NCBI GenBank assembly: GCA_017656145.1
Contig: JACDOI010000019.1
Location: forward strand, 1 to 44,479
Origin: Bacillota bacterium
GTDB lineage: Bacteria; Bacillota; Limnochordia; Limnochordales; ZCTH02-B6
Direction: 5' to 3'
Length of the DNA stretch: 44,479 bases
Part shown: positions 20,702 to 27,411 of the stretch, one piece after another
Position numbering within the stretch: position 1 is the stretch's first letter
Layout of the letters: each line of letters opens with the position of its first letter
Program-made: the position numbers and the translations under genes
Notes under the pieces: generated by a model
Told to the model about the DNA's origin: nothing
Seen by the model: only the letters and a program-made list of their open reading frames with translations
Database searches by the model: none

Positions 20702-20712
20702 GAATTTACGAT

Positions 20713-20790
20713 CGGGGAGTGGCGCAGCTTGGTCAGCGCGCGTGCCTTGGGAGCACGAGGTCGGCGGTTCAAATCCGCTCTCCCCGACCA
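20713..20790 (+). tRNA. tRNA-Pro (UGG)
   Basis: The acceptor CGGGGAG pairs with CTCCCCG, the anticodon loop CTTGGGA gives UGG, the T loop is TTCAAAT, and ACCA is encoded (CCA 20788-20790). All stems pair. Confidence 0.95.
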
Positions 20791-20801
20791 GCGGCTGCAC
20801 C

Positions 20802-20839
20802 CGGCCGCGCGCGCAAGGCGGACTTGCGCGCCGCGGCCG
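20802..20839 (+). terminator. Long GC hairpin between tRNA-Pro and tRNA-Gly
   Basis: CGGCCGCGCGCGCAAG (20802-20817) pairs with CTTGCGCGCCGCGGCCG (20823-20839) with one bulged base and a 5-nt loop. No T-run follows. It probably ends the tRNA-Pro transcript or aids its 3' processing. It contains the -35 box of the next promoter. Confidence 0.45.
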
Positions 20840-20853
20840 CGGTGCGGTATAAT
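20824..20853 (+). promoter_or_regulatory. Promoter of the Gly-Arg-His tRNA cluster
   Basis: TTGCGC (20824-20829), 18 nt spacer, perfect TATAAT (20848-20853), 12 nt before the tRNA-Gly 5' end. Confidence 0.7.
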
Positions 20854-20865
20854 GGTCGTTGCCGA

Positions 20866-20942
20866 GCGGGCGTAGCTCAGTTGCCTAGAGCACCGGCCTT
20901 CCAAGCCGGGGGTCGCGGGTTGGAGTCCCGTCGCCCGCTCCA
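20866..20942 (+). tRNA. tRNA-Gly (UCC) with altered elbow bases
   Basis: The acceptor GCGGGCG pairs with CGCCCGC, discriminator T, CCA encoded. The anticodon loop CTTCCAA gives UCC. All stems pair, with one G-U in the T stem. The D loop reads AGTTGCCTA, placing C at position 19, and the T loop reads TTGGAGT, placing G at position 56. Nearly all tRNAs have G19 and C56, which pair at the elbow; here both are changed so that a C19:G56 pair can form. Confidence 0.93.
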
Positions 20943-20947
20943 TGTTT

Positions 20948-21024
20948 GCGCCCGTAGCTCAGGGGAATAGAGCGGCTGCCTTCTAAGCAGCGGGTCGCGG
21001 GTTCGAATCCTGCCGGGCGCGCCA
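20948..21024 (+). tRNA. tRNA-Arg (UCU)
   Basis: GCGCCCG pairs with CGGGCGC, discriminator G, CCA encoded. The anticodon loop CTTCTAA gives UCU. The T loop TTCGAAT is standard. It lies 5 nt after tRNA-Gly, so the genes are co-transcribed. Confidence 0.95.
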
Positions 21025-21036
21025 CGATCGACCCGT

Positions 21037-21114
21037 GGTGGGTGTAGCTCAGCTGGTCAGAGCGCCAGGTTGTGGCCCTGGAGGTCGTGGGTTCAAGTCC
21101 CATCACTCACCCCA
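21037..21114 (+). tRNA. tRNA-His (GUG)
   Basis: GTGGGTG pairs with CACTCAC (one G-U); the extra G at 21037 faces discriminator C, the G-1:C73 pair that marks tRNA-His. The anticodon loop TTGTGGC gives GUG, and CCA is encoded. Confidence 0.94.
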
Positions 21115-21125
21115 CCCGTAATCGC

Positions 21126-21155
21126 GGGTCCCTCGAACTCCAGTTCGAGGGGCCC
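21126..21155 (+). terminator. Hairpin after tRNA-His
   Basis: GGGTCCCTCGAAC and GTTCGAGGGGCCC form a near-perfect stem around a very small loop, 11 nt after tRNA-His. No T-run follows, so termination is uncertain; it could also be a processing signal. Confidence 0.4.
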
Positions 21156-21264
21156 GTCGCGCGCTCGGTTGAGCATGACGGGAATGGGCGCGCACCCTTT
21201 CCCAGGCCGGCTGGCGGGATAGAAACCGGGTCATTCGGCAACGCTTGCGGGCGGGGGGAAGGCG

Positions 21265-21969
21265 TTGACGTGGGCCTACGGCCTCATAGGGCTTGCCCTC
21301 GGATACTTCTGGCCGGTGTTTTGGACCGTCCGGGTCCGGGCCGGCCAAGGGTCCGGAGATTTGAACGTTTCGGTCACTGCGATGCTGATCCGTGCGCGCC
21401 TTTCCGCGGCCGCCGGCGGACCCGGCGGGCCGGTGCTCGTCGTCGAGTTGCGTCTTTTGCACGTGATTCCCGTCCGCAAAAACTTGTCGGCGTCGCTGGC
21501 CAGAGCCCTTGCCGGTGCCGGTCCGCCTCGCGGCGAAGCGTTGTGGGGGATCATCACGGCGCTGGGCAAGGGTGCGCAGGGAGGGCGACAGGCCTGGGCG
21601 GTCTTTCGGCCCGCCCGTCGGTTTCTGCTGCCGCGGCTGCGGGTCGATCATTTGTCGTTGAAAAGCCGGCTGGGGCTCGGCGACGCGGCGGCCACCGCGC
21701 TGGCGTACGGGTGGGCGTGGGTGGCGCTCGGTCCGGCGCTGGGCTACGCCTGGCACCGGCTGGCCTTCGCCCGGCCGCCCGAGATACGGCTGGAGCCGGT
21801 TTGCAATCGCCGCGCGTTGGAACTGGACTTTCGCCTGGCGGTGCGGCACCGCCAAGGGGATGGCTGGATTGCGTTCATCCTTTCCGGGTGGGAATGGGCC
21901 CGGCTTCGGCTGACCACGTGGCCCCGCCGCCGGCGATCCGCCGGTCGGGGCGTGGCCAGCGGCGGTTGA
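21265..21969 (+). CDS. DUF2953 domain protein (YtfI-like)
   Basis: A 234-residue protein of unknown function. The N-terminus is a hydrophobic segment (about residues 4-22), and a central part reads VDHLSLKSRLGLGDAAATAL, followed by a second hydrophobic stretch (YGWAWVALGPALGYAW). A 'lGtGDAA.Ta' motif just before a membrane segment is what I know of DUF2953, represented by Bacillus YtfI, whose gene neighbours the sporulation gene ytfJ/gerW; no ytfJ homologue is seen here. The TTG start is chosen because GGGGGGAAGG lies a few bases upstream. The gene sits alone between tRNA-His and tRNA-Lys. Family assignment is from memory of the motif. Confidence 0.65.
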   Translation: MTWAYGLIGLALGYFWPVFWTVRVRAGQGSGDLNVSVTAMLIRARLSAAAGGPGGPVLVVELRLLHVIPVRKNLSASLARALAGAGPPRGEALWGIITALGKGAQGGRQAWAVFRPARRFLLPRLRVDHLSLKSRLGLGDAAATALAYGWAWVALGPALGYAWHRLAFARPPEIRLEPVCNRRALELDFRLAVRHRQGDGWIAFILSGWEWARLRLTTWPRRRRSAGRGVASGG

Positions 21970-21985
21970 CGATCGCGAGTATGAT

Positions 21986-22014
21986 TTGACGACCGCTTGA
22001 GGGCGCGCTATACT
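21986..22014 (+). promoter_or_regulatory. Promoter of tRNA-Lys
   Basis: TTGACG (21986-21991), exactly 17 nt, TATACT (22009-22014), ending 7 nt before the tRNA-Lys 5' end. Confidence 0.82.
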
Positions 22015-22021
22015 AAAAGAC

Positions 22022-22096
22022 GTGCCCGTGGCGCAACGGTAGCGCAAGGGACTTTTAATCCCTGGGTTGTGGGTTCGAATCCCACCGGGCACACCA
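22022..22096 (+). tRNA. tRNA-Lys (UUU)
   Basis: GTGCCCG pairs with CGGGCAC, discriminator A, CCA encoded at 22094-22096. The anticodon loop CTTTTAA gives UUU. The T loop is TTCGAAT. Confidence 0.95.
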
Positions 22097-22100
22097 CGAA

Positions 22101-22140
22101 AAGCCCCGCCGCTAGGCATTTGCGGCGGGGCTTGCGTTTT
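22101..22140 (+). terminator. Terminator after tRNA-Lys
   Basis: AAGCCCCGCCGC (22101-22112) pairs perfectly with GCGGCGGGGCTT (22122-22133), followed by gcgTTTT. It closes the tRNA-Lys transcript and separates it from the catabolic operon. Confidence 0.82.
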
Positions 22141-22313
22141 GCTGGAAAAGTCCAGCGCCCGCGCCTACCCTGGAGCTGCCCAGTTCTTTCCCGGCACCAG
22201 TTCTCCCCCATCAATGAAATCTTGCTGCGTTGGCGGTGTCGCGCACGAAGTCTGGAAGCCGTAGAAGGATTCTCCGCCTGGTGGGCGAAAAAACCTGCAT
22301 ACTATTGTGTGCT

Positions 22314-22339
22314 GCAACACTGTTGCGGTATGCGCAACA
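22314..22339. promoter_or_regulatory. Nested palindromes upstream of iclR-type gene (probable operator)
   Basis: Three alternating half-sites are packed in 26 nt: GCAACA-c-TGTTGC (22314-22326) and TGTTGCG-gtatg-CGCAACA (22321-22339), sharing the middle half-site. They end 19 nt before the regulator start. IclR proteins bind such palindromes and often repress their own operon. A weak TACTAT (22300-22305) just upstream could be the -10. The binding is inference. Confidence 0.5.
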
Positions 22340-22358
22340 AAGCGTTCTGGAGGTCAGG

Positions 22359-23123
22359 ATGTCCTCGGTCGAACGGGCATTGTCCATCCTGTTCGCGGTC
22401 GCTGAACAAGGAAGCGCCCGCGTGACGGATCTGGCCGAAGACCTCGGCTTGGATAAGGCAACGGTATCCCGGCTGGGAAAGTCCTTGATCCGGTGGGGCC
22501 TTCTGGAGCAGGACCCGGACTCCCGGGCGTTGAGGCTCGGGCCGGGAACGGCTTGGCTGGGCGCCCGATATTTGGGCCGTCAGGAAATCCGCACCGTGGC
22601 GCGGGAGCTTCTTGTGGGGTTGAGCCAGCGGACAGGCCGGTCGGTGGCGCTTGTGATGCTCAGCGGGGATGAAGCCATTTTGATTGACCGGGTGGATGGC
22701 ACCCACTGGCTCGGCGTGCAAGCCGAGATCGGGCAGCGGATGCCGTTGACCTACCGGGCATCGTGCAAAGCCATGCTGGCTCATCTCCCTCGGGATCAGA
22801 TCCAACGAATTCTCGATAACGCCGCGGAGACATCGCCTTCCGGCCGCCCGATTCGTCGAGACGAGCGAGAAGCCGAATTGGAGACGATCCGGCGCCGGGG
22901 TTATGCCGTTAGCCGAGAGGAGGTCGACAAGGGAGTTACTGGAATCGGAGCGCCGATTTTCGATGCTGAAGGGAAGGTGATCGCCGCCATTAGCGTTGCG
23001 ACGGCAACGTTGACGGTTCAACGCGAGGAAGAAGAACTCCGGTTGGCAAAGGCCGTCTGTGAGACGGCCAAGGCCATTTCAAAGAAACTCGGATTCGAGT
23101 TTCACCTGTCTGCCGGCGATTAA
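22359..23123 (+). CDS. IclR-family transcriptional regulator
   Basis: A 254-residue regulator: an N-terminal winged helix-turn-helix (about residues 1-65; VTDLAEDLGLDKATVSRLGK is the recognition region) and a C-terminal effector-binding domain (RASCKAMLAHLP, then RRRGYAVSREEVDKGVTGIG and GAPIFDAEGKVIAAISVA, all IclR hallmarks). The frame is open from 22230, but ATG 22359 has GGAGGTC upstream and gives standard family length. It lies 15 nt before the transporter gene and in the same direction, so it probably controls the whole operon in response to its substrate. Confidence 0.93.
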   Translation: MSSVERALSILFAVAEQGSARVTDLAEDLGLDKATVSRLGKSLIRWGLLEQDPDSRALRLGPGTAWLGARYLGRQEIRTVARELLVGLSQRTGRSVALVMLSGDEAILIDRVDGTHWLGVQAEIGQRMPLTYRASCKAMLAHLPRDQIQRILDNAAETSPSGRPIRRDEREAELETIRRRGYAVSREEVDKGVTGIGAPIFDAEGKVIAAISVATATLTVQREEEELRLAKAVCETAKAISKKLGFEFHLSAGD

Positions 23124-23138
23124 AAGGAGGTTCTACCC

Positions 23139-24665
23139 ATGCGTCGCGGTGTGGTTCTGACAGTTCTCGCAACTATGCTGGCCTTGGCTGTCGCCGGGAC
23201 CGGCGCGGCAGCCCAGGATGACACAGTCGTCGTCGCCTTGAGTTCCACGCTGACCACCCTGGAGACCCAGGATACGACCGATACCGATTCGGCCGCGGTC
23301 CGGTTCAGCATCTACGAGGGGCTCGTGACGATCAACCAGCACGGTGAGACGGTGCCGGAGCTGGCCGAGTCGTGGGATGTGTCCGAGGACGGACGCACCT
23401 ACACGTTCTATTTGCGGAAAGGCATCAAGTTCCACGACGGAACGCCGTTCAACGCCGAAGCGGTCAAGGTAAACTTCGACCGGCTCATGACGACCCAGCG
23501 CAACACCAGCGCGGGCGCGTATTTCACGATGCTTGAGTCGGTGGAAGCGGTCGATGAGTATACCGTGGTTTTCCGGACCAAGGAACCCTTCGGGCCTTTC
23601 ATTCGGCATTTGGGCATTCACGCCGCCCAGATCATGAGCCCCGCCGCCATCGAAAAGTGGGGGGATGAGGTCGGGCAGCATCCGGTCGGCACGGGCCCCT
23701 GGAAGTTCGTCGAATGGGTGCGCGGCGATCACGTTACCCTGGAGCGCAATGAGGACTACTGGCGGGAAAAACCCGGGGCGAAGCGGCTGATTTACCGCAT
23801 CGTTCCCGAACCCTCCACCCGGGTCGCCATGCTGGAGACCGGTGAGGCCGACGTGATCCTGCGGGTCACCCCGGAAGAGGTGGAGCGCCTTTCGAACAAC
23901 CCGAACATCCGGGTGTTCAAGACGCAGACGGCCCGTTCCATGTTCTTTTCCATTCATACGCAGCGTCCCCATCTCGCTGATCCGCGGGTTCGTCAGGCCT
24001 TGAACTATGCGGTCGACAAAGAGGCCATCGTAAAGAGCATTCTCGGCGGAGCTGGTGTCGTAGCCGACTCTCCGCTTGGATCCGGCGTCTTCGGCTATAC
24101 GCCCATCAAGACGTACGAGTACAATCCCCAGAAAGCTCGCCAGCTTTTGACCGAAGCCGGCTATGCCAACCGGCTTTCCATCACCATCGCGGCGCCCCGG
24201 GGCCGCTACGTCCAAGACTGGCTCGTGGCCCAGGCCGTCCAGGCCCAGCTGCAGGCCATCGGCATCAAGGCGCAACTGAACATCGTGGGCGATTTCGCCA
24301 GCTACATTCAGCAGATCACCAGTCCTGACCGGGCGGATTTGATGTTCCTTGGATGGGCGCCTTCGACCCTCGACGGCGAGGGCGGGCTGTACCAGATTCT
24401 TCACGGCGATCGCGCCAACCAGTTCGCGAATTCGTCCGCCTTCGACAACGACGAGTTCGACCGGTACGTCGACCTGGCCCGGACCAGCACGGACCAGGAG
24501 CAGCGGCTCGAGTACTATCAAAAGGCCCAGGAGATCGCGGTTGAAGAAGCGCCGATGCTGTTCATGTATTATCAGGCCGTCTACACGGCGGTGCGCGATC
24601 GCATCGAGGGCGTTTACGTGCTGCCGAGCGAGCAGCTGATCATGAGAGAGGTCCGGTTGAAGTAA
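23139..24665 (+). CDS. ABC transporter substrate-binding protein, peptide family 5
   Basis: A 508-residue extracytoplasmic binding protein of the family 5 type (DppA/OppA/GsiB). The signal peptide is residues 1-25, ending at a GAAA-QDD cleavage site; no lipobox cysteine is present, unusual for a Gram-positive binding protein, so anchoring is unclear. Seen: LAESWDVSEDGRTYTFYLRK with GIKFHDGTPFNAEAVKVNFD, the family signature; VGTGPWKFVEWVRGD; DPRVRQALNYAVDKEAI. It has the strongest Shine-Dalgarno in the operon (AAAGGAGG). The ligand may be a peptide, an opine-like amino-acid derivative or another small amide; the racemase and hydrolase genes downstream suggest an amide-containing compound. Confidence 0.93.
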   Translation: MRRGVVLTVLATMLALAVAGTGAAAQDDTVVVALSSTLTTLETQDTTDTDSAAVRFSIYEGLVTINQHGETVPELAESWDVSEDGRTYTFYLRKGIKFHDGTPFNAEAVKVNFDRLMTTQRNTSAGAYFTMLESVEAVDEYTVVFRTKEPFGPFIRHLGIHAAQIMSPAAIEKWGDEVGQHPVGTGPWKFVEWVRGDHVTLERNEDYWREKPGAKRLIYRIVPEPSTRVAMLETGEADVILRVTPEEVERLSNNPNIRVFKTQTARSMFFSIHTQRPHLADPRVRQALNYAVDKEAIVKSILGGAGVVADSPLGSGVFGYTPIKTYEYNPQKARQLLTEAGYANRLSITIAAPRGRYVQDWLVAQAVQAQLQAIGIKAQLNIVGDFASYIQQITSPDRADLMFLGWAPSTLDGEGGLYQILHGDRANQFANSSAFDNDEFDRYVDLARTSTDQEQRLEYYQKAQEIAVEEAPMLFMYYQAVYTAVRDRIEGVYVLPSEQLIMREVRLK

Positions 24666-24673
24666 TCCCGTCG

Positions 24674-24709
24674 GCGGCCGGACCGCGGTAACGGCTGCGG
24701 TCCGGCCGC
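24674..24709 (+). repeat. Hairpin between binding-protein and permease genes
   Basis: A perfect 13-bp stem (arm GCGGCCGGACCGC at 24674-24686, partner at 24697-24709) with a 10-nt loop and no T-run. Such hairpins stabilise the upstream message and lower downstream expression, giving more binding protein than permease. The role is inferred from position. Confidence 0.6.
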
Positions 24710-24748
24710 ATCGTTCGGTTCAGCCGGTCCGCGAAAGGAGGGCAACGG

Positions 24749-25669
24749 TTGCAACGGTACATCCTTCGCCGGATCTTGCAAATGGTGCCGGTGCTGTTTG
24801 CTGTGTCGTTTCTCGTCTTCATATCCGTTCGGCTTTTGCCGGGGGACCCAGCCAGGATGATCGCCGGATTGGAAGCCTCCGAGGAAGTCGTTCAGCAGAT
24901 CCGGCATGAACTAGGGTTGGACCAGCCGTTGCTAATTCAATATGTCCGCTTCCTAGGCGGCATCCTTACCGGTGACCTGGGAACGTCGCTCTACTTCAAT
25001 ACCCCGGTATATGAAGAACTGGCGATTCGCCTTCCCGCCACCTTGCAGCTGGCTCTTGTCGGCACCGCGCTGGCTGTCGTCATCGGTGTTTTGGGCGGTG
25101 TCCTTTCCGCCATGTACCGGGGGAAGTGGATCGATCAGCTGGCTATCGTTTTGTCTTTGGCCGGCGTTTCCATGCCCACCTTTTGGCTTGGGATCTTGTT
25201 CATCCAATTCTTTTCCGTCCAGTTGGGGTGGCTTCCGTCAAGCGGATACGGCACCTGGAAGCATTTGGTTATGCCCGCGCTGACCTTAGGCCTCTACGGC
25301 GCCGGACGCATTGCCCGGCTGACGCGCTCGAGCATGCTGGAGGTCTTGACAGCGGATTACGTCCGGACAGCCCATGCCAAGGGATTGCACCCGCGGGCAG
25401 TTGTCTTCAAGCACGCCTTTCTCAGCGCCGTAATCCCGGTGGTTACGGTAACCGGTCTTGAGTTCGGCAGTTTTCTAGGAAAGGCCGTGATTTCGGAATC
25501 CGTGTTCGCCTGGCCAGGCATAGCCCGGCTGATCGTGGACGCGGTGTTGCACCGGGACTTTCCCATCATCCAAGGAGGCGTCCTGTGGCTGGCGCTTATG
25601 TTCGCTGGCATTAATGTGCTGGTGGACGTGTTGTACGGCTACCTGGATCCTCGAATTCGGTATACGTAA
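24749..25669 (+). CDS. ABC transporter permease (DppB/GsiC type)
   Basis: A 306-residue inner-membrane permease. The N-terminal RYILRRILQMVPVLFAVSF with ISVRLLPGDPA is the typical DppB-type opening, followed by about six membrane helices. The ATPase-contact EAA loop lies in YVRTAHAKGLHPRAVVFKHA. The C-terminal part carries ESVFAWPGIARLIVDAVLHRDFPIIQG, another family hallmark. The TTG start has AAAGGAGGG upstream. The stop overlaps the next permease start by one base. It needs an ATPase from elsewhere, since none is encoded in this operon. Confidence 0.94.
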   Translation: MQRYILRRILQMVPVLFAVSFLVFISVRLLPGDPARMIAGLEASEEVVQQIRHELGLDQPLLIQYVRFLGGILTGDLGTSLYFNTPVYEELAIRLPATLQLALVGTALAVVIGVLGGVLSAMYRGKWIDQLAIVLSLAGVSMPTFWLGILFIQFFSVQLGWLPSSGYGTWKHLVMPALTLGLYGAGRIARLTRSSMLEVLTADYVRTAHAKGLHPRAVVFKHAFLSAVIPVVTVTGLEFGSFLGKAVISESVFAWPGIARLIVDAVLHRDFPIIQGGVLWLALMFAGINVLVDVLYGYLDPRIRYT

Positions 25670-26580
25670 TGGGCAAGGCGGTGGACCAGATGGGGCATGC
25701 CGCTGCATCTCGGGAGCAGTCCGGCGCTCAGAAGACGAAGGGCCAATGGTGGCTCGCCGAATTTCTCCGGTATATCACGCGTAACACGAGCGCGCTGATC
25801 GGCCTTGTGCTCGTCGGCGCGTTCATCGTGGCGGGTACCGTAGGTATCTATCTCGCGCCTTTTGACCCCCATGCCGTCAACTTGCTGGAGCGCCTTGAGC
25901 CGCCGTCGGCGGAACATCTGCTTGGGACCGACGAGCTGGGCCGGGATATCCTGAGCCGGATTTTGTACGGGGCCAGGATTTCCCTCATGATCGGCCTGAT
26001 GGCGGCTGGCTTGTCTTTAGGAATTGGGCTCATCCTCGGCAGCATCGCGGGTTTCTACGGTGGCTGGTGGGATACCGTTATCATGCGGGCCATCGATGTG
26101 TTGCTGTCTTTTCCGGGAATCCTCTTGGCCATCATGGTCATTGCCATCGCCGGTCCCGGAGCGAACTCGGTGATCCTTGCGGCCGGAATCTTTGGTGTTC
26201 CCGCCATGAGCCGGGTGGTGCGGGGCGAAGTGCTGCGGATCAAAGAGCGGGAGTTCGTCCAGAGCGCTCAGGCCTTAGGAATGGGGAATTTGCACATTCT
26301 CGTCAAGTACATCTTGGCCAACAGCCTGCCCCCGGTCATTGTGATGACGACGCTCAACATCGGGACGGCGATTTTGACAGGGGCAGCATTGAGCTTTCTT
26401 GGGCTTGGCGTACAACCGCCGGATGCCGAATGGGGAGCTATGGTCAGCCAGGGGCGCGACTTTATCAGGACAGCCCCTCACGTGACGATGATTCCCGGTC
26501 TGGCCGTATTTTTGGTCGTGCTGGGATTCAACTTGCTGGGCGATGGGTTGCGGGACTTCCTGGATCCCCGCACCGACTGA
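25669..26580 (+). CDS. ABC transporter permease (DppC/GsiD type)
   Basis: A 303-residue second permease of the pair. It has an N-terminal hydrophilic extension, a first helix (ALIGLVLVGAFIVAGTVGIY), the family motif HLLGTDELGRDILSRILYGARISL, and the EAA loop in REFVQSAQALGMGNLHILVKYI. The end reads GLAVFLVVLGFNLLGDGLRDFLDPR, the usual DppC C-terminus. ATG 25669 overlaps the previous stop (TAATG). A second in-frame ATG at 25690 is possible. No DppD/DppF-type ATPase follows. Confidence 0.94.
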   Translation: MGKAVDQMGHAAASREQSGAQKTKGQWWLAEFLRYITRNTSALIGLVLVGAFIVAGTVGIYLAPFDPHAVNLLERLEPPSAEHLLGTDELGRDILSRILYGARISLMIGLMAAGLSLGIGLILGSIAGFYGGWWDTVIMRAIDVLLSFPGILLAIMVIAIAGPGANSVILAAGIFGVPAMSRVVRGEVLRIKEREFVQSAQALGMGNLHILVKYILANSLPPVIVMTTLNIGTAILTGAALSFLGLGVQPPDAEWGAMVSQGRDFIRTAPHVTMIPGLAVFLVVLGFNLLGDGLRDFLDPRTD

Positions 26581-26622
26581 GAAGAACAGCGACTCGCCAC
26601 TATGCTGTGAAAGGGTGGAAGC

Positions 26623-27387
26623 GTGAAGATCCTGGCCATCCATGCCATGACCGGCGCCTCGCCGGAGTTCATCGAACGGGAACGGGAGATTTTCGCCCGC
26701 TACGCCCCGCCGGACATGACGGTCGACATCTACAAAATCCCGCGGGGCTCCCAGTCGATAGAGTCTCACTTCGACGAGTATTTGGGTTCCATCGAGGTCT
26801 TCAAGGCCGTCAAAGACGCGGAGAAAAAGGGCTACGACGGCATCATCATCACCTGCTTCGCCAATGCCTGCGTCGAGCCCGCGCGGGAGATCACCCACTT
26901 GCCCGTCATCGGTTCCGGTATGGCCACGATGTCGGTGGCCAATCTCCTTGGCCACAACTTCGGCCTCATCCTGGCCAAGGAAAGCTCCAGCTACCGGCAT
27001 AAGGAGTGGGCGGCCAAGCTGGGGATGGCCCACAAGCTCGTCACCATCCAGCGATGCGACTTTTCCGTCCTCGGCCTGATCCAGGATCCGGAGGCCACGA
27101 AGCGCTCGTTCCTGGAAGCGGCTCGCCGGGCGGTGGACGCTGGGGCCGATGTGATTTTCCCCGGTTGCTTCGGGCTGATCGGGATGGCCGACGCCGTCCG
27201 AGATGAGCTGCCGGTCCCCGTGGTGGACCCGGCTGGGGCTGCCCTCGGCGTCATCGAGACCATGGTTCGCTTAAAGGTGGGCCAGAGCAAGCTCGCCTAC
27301 CCGTATCCGCCCGAGAAGCGGCGGGACTACGACACCGGTTATGAAGCGCCCAAGCAAGCCGACGGTGCGCCCGGATGTTGTTTTTGA
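26623..27387 (+). CDS. Asp/Glu/hydantoin racemase family protein
   Basis: A 254-residue enzyme of the two-cysteine racemase family, whose members invert the alpha-carbon of aspartate, glutamate, hydantoins or allantoin without a cofactor. The two catalytic cysteines are placed as in hydantoin racemase: C78 in TCFANAC and C182 in FPGCFGLIG. A glycine-rich IGSGMATMSVANLLG helps bind the substrate. GTG 26623 has GGTGGAAG upstream and is 42 nt after the permease. Next to an amide-type hydrolase and a transporter, the likely job is to racemise an imported amino-acid derivative so that a stereospecific enzyme can use both forms. Which substrate is unknown. Confidence 0.85.
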   Translation: MKILAIHAMTGASPEFIEREREIFARYAPPDMTVDIYKIPRGSQSIESHFDEYLGSIEVFKAVKDAEKKGYDGIIITCFANACVEPAREITHLPVIGSGMATMSVANLLGHNFGLILAKESSSYRHKEWAAKLGMAHKLVTIQRCDFSVLGLIQDPEATKRSFLEAARRAVDAGADVIFPGCFGLIGMADAVRDELPVPVVDPAGAALGVIETMVRLKVGQSKLAYPYPPEKRRDYDTGYEAPKQADGAPGCCF

Positions 27388-27411
27388 TCACGACCTAAGG
27401 GGTGGTTGAAC

